Shown here: one piece after another, positions 14,435 through 21,628 of the stretch
How the letters are laid out: each line of letters opens with the position of its first letter
How positions within the stretch are numbered: the first letter of the stretch is position 1
IMG/VR virus record: IMGVR_UViG_3300025898_000008
Coordinates: 1-51,056 of that record
Length of the DNA stretch: 51,056 nucleotides
Origin: a virus
Direction: 5' to 3' (one strand)
Made by a program: the position numbers and the translations under genes
The notes under the pieces: generated by a model
Database searches by the model: none
The model's input: only the letters and a program-made list of their open reading frames with translations
What the model was told of the DNA's origin: nothing

Positions 14435-15640
14435 ATGCCTGAAATAGCAGAAGCACCGCCGCAAACCGAATCGACAGCAAAGGAAGCGCATCTCAAGTCT
14501 CTTTTCGAGATTCCGAGCAATCTGGTTGATGAACCACCGGCCAATCCCGATGTGTCAGGAACTCCTCCTGTAAAGCCCAAGGTTGAGCCGGAAACCCCTC
14601 CGGTCACTCCCGCTAAGGAAGCAGACGATCTGACGACTCGTTTAGCGCCTGATTTTGCCGCTCTTGAAACTCCTCCGGTTGTTCCCGCCGTTCCAGACGA
14701 GGATTTGGTTGCGCTCGACGCCGAAATTGAAGCAGCGCCTTCCGCGAAAAAGAAGGCCGACTTGAAGAAGCTCAGGGATCAGTTGGCGACCCTCAAGACT
14801 GAAAATCAAACCCTGAAATCTCGCCCAGCCGCGCCGACTGACGATCCTGACATCAAATCGTTGTTGGAAATGACGACCAAGCAACGTGACGAAGCTTTGT
14901 CGCGGCTTGAGCGGTACGATTTGGCTGCGCATCCAGCGTTCCAAGAAAAATACCTGAAACCGCGTCAGCAAAAGTTTGATGACGCCTACAATCTCGTGAA
15001 AGAAGTTGGCGGCAATCCCGAGGCGTTGCGTCGGGCAATGTTGTTAGTCGGGGAACCAAGGATCGAGGCGTTAGAGGAAATTGCGAACGCGATTCCTCAC
15101 CAGATGATGCGCGGACGTTTCGAGCGATTGATTGAAGGAATTGACGCCGATTCCAAAGTGATAAACGAAAAACTCGCCAACGCCAAGCTCGCCGCCCAAG
15201 AGGAGGCCAAGCAAGAAACGATTCGTCGCCACGAAAACAACGAAAAAGCGGCGAAGGAATGGAAGTCGCTGCTCGGCGCGGCCCGAACCGATCTGGTTGA
15301 AAACATCAAGCTCGAAACGCTGATGAAAACCGGCAAACCGGAACATGAGTGGTGGGACAAACAGGTGGACGAGATTGATGAAGTTGCCGAGGAAATCCTG
15401 CTCAAAAGCACTCCGCAAAAGGCGGCGATAGCAGCGTACCTTGCTGCGTCAGCCGGAGCGTTTCGTTCCATGTATCAGGCCGAACGCGCGGCGCGGCTCG
15501 CTACTGAGAAAGAAGTCCGCGAATTAAAGGGAGCCGAACCGAATCTGAATCAGGATCGTCGCCCGGCCAAAGTTGATGGTGACGCAACCGAACCAGATGC
15601 GATCATTTCGAGATTGCGTTCAGGAGCATACAAGAAATGA
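14435..15640 (+). CDS. Probable scaffold / capsid assembly protein
   Basis: The 401-aa product has a Pro/Thr/Val-rich N-terminal third (PPVTPAKEADDL), then coiled-coil segments (KKADLKKLRDQLATLKTENQTLKS), Glu/Lys-rich helices and a basic C-terminus (SRLRSGAYKK). This is the usual make-up of scaffolding proteins, and it lies between portal and major capsid genes. The start at 14435 follows the previous stop by 4 bp; the upstream frame to 14366 overlaps that gene. A basic end that contacts capsid protein is typical of P22-like scaffolds. Confidence 0.75.
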   Translation: MPEIAEAPPQTESTAKEAHLKSLFEIPSNLVDEPPANPDVSGTPPVKPKVEPETPPVTPAKEADDLTTRLAPDFAALETPPVVPAVPDEDLVALDAEIEAAPSAKKKADLKKLRDQLATLKTENQTLKSRPAAPTDDPDIKSLLEMTTKQRDEALSRLERYDLAAHPAFQEKYLKPRQQKFDDAYNLVKEVGGNPEALRRAMLLVGEPRIEALEEIANAIPHQMMRGRFERLIEGIDADSKVINEKLANAKLAAQEEAKQETIRRHENNEKAAKEWKSLLGAARTDLVENIKLETLMKTGKPEHEWWDKQVDEIDEVAEEILLKSTPQKAAIAAYLAASAGAFRSMYQAERAARLATEKEVRELKGAEPNLNQDRRPAKVDGDATEPDAIISRLRSGAYKK

Positions 15641-15873
15641 AGCTGATTCGCCTGACAGAAATTACGAAAAAAGGGGAGATCACAAAGCTACAATCCATGC
15701 TGATAAACCCCGACATAATCGCCACCGTCACAACCGGAGAACTGAAAGCAGAAACGGTGCATATCATCGGGCAAACCCAGACCGATGCCGTGACGTTCAT
15801 TCTGTTCAAAAACAACAGCGGAACCTTCGTGCAAGAGACAGTCGAGGAGATCGAAAAACTGGTTGCCGAATAA
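15637..15873 (+). CDS. Small FlbD-like fold protein
   Basis: The 78-aa product has MLINPDIIATV, HIIGQTQTDAVTFILFKN and ETVEEIEKLV. The pattern of strand, strand and terminal helix with a TVEEI end recalls small FlbD-family proteins. ATGA overlap with the scaffold gene fixes the start. It is the last gene before the capsid promoter region. Function unknown. Confidence 0.6.
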   Translation: MKLIRLTEITKKGEITKLQSMLINPDIIATVTTGELKAETVHIIGQTQTDAVTFILFKNNSGTFVQETVEEIEKLVAE

Positions 15874-15879
15874 TTTGTG

Positions 15880-15908
15880 TTGACGGCAACGTAAAACGTC
15901 TCTACATA
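15880..15908 (+). promoter_or_regulatory. Candidate promoter for the major capsid transcript
   Basis: TTGACG (15880..15885) and TACATA (15903..15908) are separated by exactly 17 bp. Transcription would start near 15914, which is the first base of the first of two tandem leader repeats. The -35 matches the sigma-70 consensus in five of six bases; the -10 is weaker. Placement between the small FlbD-like gene and the capsid leader supports a dedicated strong late promoter. Confidence 0.55.
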
Positions 15909-15913
15909 CATTT

Positions 15914-16078
15914 TCAGGCGTAAGCGTGTTGGTCCGAGCCTGCCAACAAAACCATCAGGCGTAAGGGTATAGCGGACCGAGCCTGCCGCAAACTGGATCG
16001 TACCGGATTTCATCACCGGAAAAAACAGGTGCCCGTGGAAATTGCTCCACGTGGAGCATCACCCGTTAACAGTTTGCA
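15914..16078 (+). promoter_or_regulatory. Structured 5' leader of the capsid mRNA with tandem hairpins
   Basis: Two units start with TCAGGCGTAAG (15914 and 15955). Each is followed by a hairpin with the same loop CCGAGCCTG but different arms: GTTGG/CCAAC (15928..15932 with 15943..15947) and GCGG/CCGC (15972..15975 with 15986..15989). Different but still complementary arms are evidence for selection on structure. The upstream CAGGC can also pair with GCCTG in the loop, giving a possible pseudoknot. Next, GCAAACTG (15988..15995) pairs with CAGTTTGC (16070..16077), enclosing CCGG/CCGG and CGTGGA/TCCACG hairpins. This closes just before AGAAAGG, the capsid ribosome binding site. A 16-bp perfect palindrome at 16043..16058 offers a competing fold. 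No known riboswitch class was recognised. Confidence 0.6.
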
Positions 16079-16090
16079 AGAAAGGCATTT

Positions 16091-17320
16091 ATGCCAGCTT
16101 ACGATTACACGTGCGAGGAAATTGATAACATGCTCCTCGCTGAAACAGGTCGCTACATGCAGGGCGCATTAGCGACTCGTCTCTCCCCGCGCGGGAGATG
16201 GCGCAACGCCATTCCCTTTGAAAAATGGGAAGATGGCATGGGCGTAGTCCACAACTCAATCATCTGGGAGCGAACAGTCCCTTCCAATGACGGGGATGAA
16301 TGGACAGAGAACACACCGTCAACCGGCACAGCAGACAGCCAGTGCGATCTTGACCCTGAACTCGTCGAGTTCGGTCAGAGCACACGTTCCTGGCGCAAAT
16401 CGAGCCGCAATATCCGAACACCCTGGTTTTGTTTGGAAGATTTGCGGGACGATCATCGCGTCAAAGACATGCTCGCGGCCTTGGATAAAAACCTTGGCTG
16501 GGTTACGCATTACGTCTGGGAAAATCGTATTCAGGATGAGTACGAGCGGCTATCCGAGCACAAGATTACCGAAAACGGCAGCTTCGACATCAACGGCACT
16601 TCGTTCAGCGGCGCTAACCCGCCAACGTCGAAGTTGCTACAAGGCACGCTCCGGCAAATCTACGAGTACCTGATGGGCGATGGCGCGGGAGAAGAAGGCG
16701 GCGTTGGATTGACCTCCAGCGGCGCGCCGGTTCTTCAACTCTTTACCGATCTCAACACGATTGACGACCTCGTTCGTCAAGACCCCGAGTTGCGGATGGA
16801 TTTCCGGTACGACCCTGACAAGGTGAAGGTTCTCACCAAGGCGTACGGACAAGAACGGGCATGGGACAACTACCAACTCGTGTACAATCCGTTCCAGCCT
16901 CGGTACGAGATTGTCGGTGGCAATATCGTTCGGGTGCAGCCGTACTCCGATCCTGTTGCAGCCGTGAAGGGCAAGAAACAGACGTTCCAAAAGGCGTATC
17001 TGTACGCGTCGTACGCGAAATCGTACGTCGTGATGAAACAGGTATTCACGATGGAAACGCCAAACCAAATCACCAGCCCCGGTGGGCGACTGGAGTTTGC
17101 TCCGGTTGATTACATGGGCGACTTCGCGTGGTTGAACCTGCGTGACGCTAAATGCAATCCGCGTGGGCAAAAGGGGTTCTTCGATGCCGTCTTTTCATCC
17201 GCTGCAAGGCCGATGGATACGTGGTTCGGATTCACCATCTTCCATAAGCGTTGTGCGCCACTTCGCACTCTGAAAACGTCGTGCTACGAACCGAGCTATG
17301 AGTTGGTTCACAGCATCTAA
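16091..17320 (+). CDS. Major capsid protein
   Basis: The 409-aa product starts MPAYDYTCEEIDNMLLAET. It follows the scaffold gene, has a strong AGAAAGG ribosome binding site, a dedicated candidate promoter and leader, and a following hairpin, all expected of the most abundant virion protein. Segments such as RYMQGALATRLSPRG, GMGVVHNSIIWERTVP and RSWRKSSRNIRTPWFCLEDL match a phage coat family I recall. C-terminal FGFTIFHKRCAPLRT also fits. HK97-type fold is presumed but not shown. Confidence 0.85.
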   Translation: MPAYDYTCEEIDNMLLAETGRYMQGALATRLSPRGRWRNAIPFEKWEDGMGVVHNSIIWERTVPSNDGDEWTENTPSTGTADSQCDLDPELVEFGQSTRSWRKSSRNIRTPWFCLEDLRDDHRVKDMLAALDKNLGWVTHYVWENRIQDEYERLSEHKITENGSFDINGTSFSGANPPTSKLLQGTLRQIYEYLMGDGAGEEGGVGLTSSGAPVLQLFTDLNTIDDLVRQDPELRMDFRYDPDKVKVLTKAYGQERAWDNYQLVYNPFQPRYEIVGGNIVRVQPYSDPVAAVKGKKQTFQKAYLYASYAKSYVVMKQVFTMETPNQITSPGGRLEFAPVDYMGDFAWLNLRDAKCNPRGQKGFFDAVFSSAARPMDTWFGFTIFHKRCAPLRTLKTSCYEPSYELVHSI

Positions 17321-17322
17321 TT

Positions 17323-17365
17323 AACTCAAACCCTGCGCATCCTTTGCGGTGCGCAGACTTGAGTT
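17323..17365 (+). terminator. Long hairpin directly after the capsid gene
   Basis: AACTCAA (17323..17329) pairs with TTGAGTT (17359..17365), and inside it CTGCGCA (17333..17339) pairs with TGCGCAG (17350..17356). The whole stem begins 2 bp after the capsid stop. It lacks a following T-run, so it may act as an RNA-processing or mRNA-stabilising element, or as a partial terminator that keeps capsid expression above that of the downstream genes. Confidence 0.6.
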
Positions 17366-17406
17366 GGTTATTGCAAGTTGAAACGGAAACGATAAGCTCG
17401 GCGGAT

Positions 17407-17832
17407 ATGGCAACCATCAAAACCAGTTATCGCGACATCATCAACTTCGTTAATGCAGCGTCCCGCTGGCAATCCATTCAGGAACGGGACAAACTTCCTC
17501 AGACAAAACTCAGTTACGCCGTGGCGCGGATGTTGAAGCGTTGCCAGCGCCCCCTGGAAGATTACAACGGCAAGATCGAAGATTTACGCCTCGAACAGGC
17601 TTTGGAGGACGAAAAAACCAAGGCCGTTCTTCGCGATGAACAGCAACAGTACAAGTTTTCCAAGGCCGGACTAAAGAAAGTTCTGGAAGATCAACGAGGA
17701 CTATTGAGTCAGGAAATCGAGATCGAGCCGTACACCGCAACGGCATTGCCAGAAGATTTGAGCGATGACGTGAGGATCGCTTTCGAGGGCTTCGTTATTA
17801 AGGCCGAACCCGAACCAGATGCCGCAACGTAA
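17407..17832 (+). CDS. Hypothetical structural-region protein
   Basis: The 141-aa product starts MATIKTSYRDIINFVNAAS. It is helical and charged (LRLEQALEDEKTKAVLRDEQQQYKF), with DQRGLLSQEIEIEPYTATALPEDL near the end. Its place right after the capsid gene suggests a head-completion or accessory protein. The frame extends upstream to 17344 but runs into the hairpin, so the ATG at 17407 is preferred. Confidence 0.65.
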   Translation: MATIKTSYRDIINFVNAASRWQSIQERDKLPQTKLSYAVARMLKRCQRPLEDYNGKIEDLRLEQALEDEKTKAVLRDEQQQYKFSKAGLKKVLEDQRGLLSQEIEIEPYTATALPEDLSDDVRIAFEGFVIKAEPEPDAAT

Positions 17833-19060
17833 CATACCGAGATTCACGGGAGGCTTTGGCGGGTTTTGGTCTTTACCGCCGCCAGATTTACCGCCTATCG
17901 GAGATTACGAAGCGCCAACTGTTCCGCAACCATCACTAACGGTTTTTCCGGGTGGTGGTAGAACCTCTGGTGTTAGCACAACAGCGCCAGTCACCCGAAC
18001 TCCGGCGTCTAATGCCGGGTATGAATCAGTCAGCCCAACTCTGTTTGCTGATGACAGCTATAGTCCGAGGGCATGGTCTCCCGGCAGAGAGCCGCCGACC
18101 GCAAATCCGCCGCAACTTCCAACCCATTCGTCGCCGCCAGACCCGGTTGTATCCTTTACATCCGAAGGGCCAACAGTTGATGTAAGCGGAGCAGGAGGAG
18201 GATTGCCGACTCCGTATTGGAACCAGCCCGCGACTCCGCGTTACACTCCCGGTGGACACGACATTGCCGGATTTGGCGGGAACATGACGCTGGGCCAGTT
18301 CCTAAGCACTCCGCTTGCGCTGATGCGGTTCGGCGGGGACCGTTTTCAACCCGGAGGGCAAATTACAAGCCCTTCGCAATCTGCCGACTCGCTTCCACCA
18401 GAGCTTGCGGCATTGCCAGAAGCCACATTTTCACCAACGGACGTTCCTCCGGCAGATGCGCCAACATCAGCTTTGTCCGATCCTGGCAGTGGCGCGCCAC
18501 AACCGACTTCGCAACCTTTTCGTAGCGGTCAAGGAAATCAGCCTGCGGCTCAACCGACAAATCGGCTCAATCAAATCCTCCAAACTTTTCCGAGTTTGAA
18601 CAATCCGGCAGCAATCCGCGCCATCAATTCAGGTGCAAGTCCTACAGATTTGGTTGGACACGCCCAGTTCGATAGTCACGCGGCTGGACTAATGGAAATG
18701 GGGTTCCAATCTTTCGGGGGAAGCCCGAACGATACTGGCAGTACTTCGGACGCGGGACATACCATGTTTACTCCAACCCCAGGCACTCCAATGGGTCAAT
18801 TTGATCCTGAAACGGGAACGGTAGGGCCAAGCGATCAGATGTTTGGATCGGGCCGTGATCCTAGATGGATATTCCCGTCTCAAGCTGAGTCTGCGCGATT
18901 AGGACTTAGCATGACAACGAACGCCGGGAAATATAACGATTGGCTAGCGGCGCACAATCCTTGGTTTCAAAACCCCGCACCATCGAATAATCTTTATGGT
19001 CAAGCGACGGCAGGCAAATCCACTACTAGACCAAGGCCGTCAACAACTCCGTCAAAATGA
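17819..19060 (+). CDS. Pro/Gly/Ser/Thr-rich structural protein
   Basis: The 413-aa product begins MPQRNIPRFTGGFGGFWS and is largely low complexity (PPDLPPIGDYEAPTVP, TPTPGTPMGQFDPETG). Short folded parts are likely around MTLGQFLSTPLALMRFGG and KYNDWLAAHNPWFQ. It overlaps the previous gene by 14 bp and the next by ATGA, and lies among virion genes, so a flexible structural or head-tail linker protein is likely. Family not recognised. Confidence 0.65.
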   Translation: MPQRNIPRFTGGFGGFWSLPPPDLPPIGDYEAPTVPQPSLTVFPGGGRTSGVSTTAPVTRTPASNAGYESVSPTLFADDSYSPRAWSPGREPPTANPPQLPTHSSPPDPVVSFTSEGPTVDVSGAGGGLPTPYWNQPATPRYTPGGHDIAGFGGNMTLGQFLSTPLALMRFGGDRFQPGGQITSPSQSADSLPPELAALPEATFSPTDVPPADAPTSALSDPGSGAPQPTSQPFRSGQGNQPAAQPTNRLNQILQTFPSLNNPAAIRAINSGASPTDLVGHAQFDSHAAGLMEMGFQSFGGSPNDTGSTSDAGHTMFTPTPGTPMGQFDPETGTVGPSDQMFGSGRDPRWIFPSQAESARLGLSMTTNAGKYNDWLAAHNPWFQNPAPSNNLYGQATAGKSTTRPRPSTTPSK

Positions 19061-20889
19061 TTCTCGATAAGAACAGATCGTATGACGGATTCTCCAATCT
19101 CGCAGACGGGATGGATGCCGGCCGGAATCCGTCTCTGATTTATCCGACCCAGTGCGCCAGTGCCGAGAACTTGGTTTTCCGTGGTGGCGTGCCGACGACC
19201 AGACCCGGATTTGCAACTTGCACAATCAATTTTAGTGATGTTGGTGTTCACTACGATAACAACGGATATTTCGTTGGCTTGAGCGGCCCCGAAGGTGAGG
19301 CCGCATTTTACGGCGGGATTTTTCAAGGCGCTTGTTACTATTCGCCAGGTTCCGGAAAACCGGAGTGCATAATGGTAATGACCGAAGGCCGCTTGTTCCA
19401 AATGACGCCACAGTTCGGAATGAGTTTCGGCGTAGTTACGAACATGGACGTGAAAGAGATAGCTTTGGATAAGCGGAATTTCTCTGGCTACGGCTTTTTG
19501 GGTTCAGGTTCCCGCGCACTCCCGGTTTACATGGTGCAAGCCGACCGTTTTTGCGTGATTCAAGACGGTCAATCCAAACCGATAATCTACGATGGAGTTG
19601 TAGCGCGGAGAGCAGCGGCTAATGAAGTTCCTGTAGGCACGATCATGGCTTACGGAATGGGGCGACTGATCGTAGTTGTTAATGATTCGAGAGAATTGGA
19701 GTTCAGCGACCTTTACGGGAGTAACACTGATCCAAACGATCCGGGCGCGGCGGTTCTGAAATTCACGGAAACGACATTCCTGAGCGAAGGCGGAACAGCG
19801 GCCATTTCGTTTTCGCTTGGACGGATTACCGGACTACATTTCTTGCCGCAACAAGATTCAAGCGTTGGCGACGGCGAACTTCTGGCGTTTTCAGAGCGCG
19901 GAATTACATCGTTCCAGTTGGCTATTCCACGCGATCAATGGAAACAATCTGCTTTTCAGCGTGTGCTTTTGTACAACACGGGGGCGCGTGGATCGCGTTC
20001 GATCATTTCGATTGTGGAAGATGTTTGGTTTCGGAGCGAGGACGGCTGGCGAAGTTACCGTCAGGCCAGAGCGGAAGCCGGAAGCTGGTCGCATCTTCCG
20101 ATGAGCACGAATGTAAAAACGTGGACCGATAACGACACGATTCAATGGCTCGACTACGGTTCAGCGATCAATTTCGATAACCGGCTGATCTGTACGTGTA
20201 CTCCGCAACCGAATAATTGGCGGGTGTTCCACAACGGACTATTAGCTCTCGATTTCAACGTGCTTTCGACCTTCGGACAGACAACCAAGCCGGCCTGGGA
20301 CGGGCATTGGACCGAAAGCCGAACACAACAGCTTATTGGAGGACAATTCGGCGGTATTCAGCGGGCGTATTCTCTTGGTCTTTCGTTGACCAATGATGTG
20401 TTAACCGGATTTCCGTATTTCATTGTGCAAGAAATTACCAAGGGAGATACGACCGATGGGGGAGTTGGTATCCCGTGGCAAATCGTTACGAAATCACATG
20501 ATTTCCAAAGCCCGTTCAACGAAAAGGAATTGTTCGGAGCGGATTTATGGATTGATGACGTGCAAGACCTGGTAACGATTTCAACCGAATACCGCCCAGA
20601 CCAACATCCGATTTGGACTGACTGGCAAACATTGCCTTCCATTTCTCCGGTTGGAACCGCGCAGGCCATTACTCCGGGCGGTGTGCCGACTTTGATCGAG
20701 AATTTCTTTCCGCGCCGGACAGTCGAGAAACCCGATAACGACGTGGATCAAGCCGCGTTTACGGGGCGCAACATGAGACGTGGATTTGAATTTCAAGCCA
20801 GGATCCGTGGAACCGGGCATTGCGCAATTCGCAAACTTCGGTTACACGCGAAACAACTTGTGGAAGATGATAAAGCAAAGGTGCCGTAA
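19057..20889 (+). CDS. Tail hub / packaged-DNA stabilization protein, P22 gp10-like
   Basis: The 610-aa product starts MILDKNRSYDGFSNLADGM. The opening with an N-terminal NLADGMDAG, CASAENLVFRGGVPTTRPGF, is the hallmark of P22 gp10-like beta-propeller tail proteins (nucleation by a conserved N...RGG...RPGF block). The body is beta-rich, with blade-like repeats (GRLIVVVNDSRELEFSD, LAFSERGITSFQL). In P22 this protein plugs the portal channel below gp4. The call is by similarity of pattern and gene order. ATGA coupling supports the start. Confidence 0.7.
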   Translation: MILDKNRSYDGFSNLADGMDAGRNPSLIYPTQCASAENLVFRGGVPTTRPGFATCTINFSDVGVHYDNNGYFVGLSGPEGEAAFYGGIFQGACYYSPGSGKPECIMVMTEGRLFQMTPQFGMSFGVVTNMDVKEIALDKRNFSGYGFLGSGSRALPVYMVQADRFCVIQDGQSKPIIYDGVVARRAAANEVPVGTIMAYGMGRLIVVVNDSRELEFSDLYGSNTDPNDPGAAVLKFTETTFLSEGGTAAISFSLGRITGLHFLPQQDSSVGDGELLAFSERGITSFQLAIPRDQWKQSAFQRVLLYNTGARGSRSIISIVEDVWFRSEDGWRSYRQARAEAGSWSHLPMSTNVKTWTDNDTIQWLDYGSAINFDNRLICTCTPQPNNWRVFHNGLLALDFNVLSTFGQTTKPAWDGHWTESRTQQLIGGQFGGIQRAYSLGLSLTNDVLTGFPYFIVQEITKGDTTDGGVGIPWQIVTKSHDFQSPFNEKELFGADLWIDDVQDLVTISTEYRPDQHPIWTDWQTLPSISPVGTAQAITPGGVPTLIENFFPRRTVEKPDNDVDQAAFTGRNMRRGFEFQARIRGTGHCAIRKLRLHAKQLVEDDKAKVP

Positions 20890-20892
20890 AAA

Positions 20893-21627
20893 TTGAGCCT
20901 TCCCGTCGAAATTTCGATTGCGAATCCCGATCCTTCGGCGGCGCCGACAACGCTGACCCAACTGATTGTCATTCTCCGCACCCTGATAACGGCAGTTGTG
21001 ACGGGTAGCTACAAGCCCTATGTCCAAGGCTCTGGCACGCCTTCTATTTCCGATCAAGACAAGGTTTGGCATCGAACCGACAATGGCGGCAGGCCGATGG
21101 GAACCTATGTCTATTACAACGGAGGTTGGCGGCGACAGTACACGCATCGGCTGAACGAAGTTGTAATGTATCGTGGCAGTCCGGTACTGGATTTTGATGG
21201 GTCTGGACTCGGAATTGTCGGTGGCGAATGGGATGGGTTTGCGTTAATGAACGGCAGTAACGGAACCGAAGATTGGTCGGACAGATTTATTGTGGCATCG
21301 CATACCACAGATTTATCAATCGGTTATCCCGGCGCGTATCCGGGTGGTCCACCTTCAAGTAACGTGAGCGGCGCGACAACTCATACCGGAGGTGCAAACT
21401 CAATTACATTGGACGGAACAAATACCTACCGGCCAGCAAGGGCCGCGGTCCAAGTTTCAAAATGGAAGGCAGACGGGAACGCGCCTGATGCCGGAAGCGG
21501 CCTTATCGGAGCGGGATCGACGGTTGATCTTGTTCCGGCAGACGCGGGCAACGAAACGCCTCCGGCTATACCCACCTTGCCGCCTTACATCGTAACGGGG
21601 TTCTGCCAGTGGGTGGGCTACGCTTAA
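20893..21627 (+). CDS. Tail collar or short fibre-like protein
   Basis: The 244-aa product initiates at TTG (20893), giving MSLPVEISIANPDPSAAPT. The C-terminal part contains LNGS-type segments seen in collar domains (WDGFALMNGSNGTEDWSDRF, GGPPSSNVSGATTHTGG, PYIVTGFCQWVGYA). The WDGFALMNG...DRF block is typical of tail-collar proteins (compare WALCDG...DLRGRF). No good upstream ATG or GTG exists, and the gap to the previous stop is 3 bp. Confidence 0.65.
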   Translation: MSLPVEISIANPDPSAAPTTLTQLIVILRTLITAVVTGSYKPYVQGSGTPSISDQDKVWHRTDNGGRPMGTYVYYNGGWRRQYTHRLNEVVMYRGSPVLDFDGSGLGIVGGEWDGFALMNGSNGTEDWSDRFIVASHTTDLSIGYPGAYPGGPPSSNVSGATTHTGGANSITLDGTNTYRPARAAVQVSKWKADGNAPDAGSGLIGAGSTVDLVPADAGNETPPAIPTLPPYIVTGFCQWVGYA

Positions 21628-21628
21628 T

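Noticed and set aside
15071-15471. Minus-strand open frames opposite the scaffold gene
   Set aside because: Antisense shadows of a Glu/Lys-rich coiled-coil gene; no motifs or binding sites.
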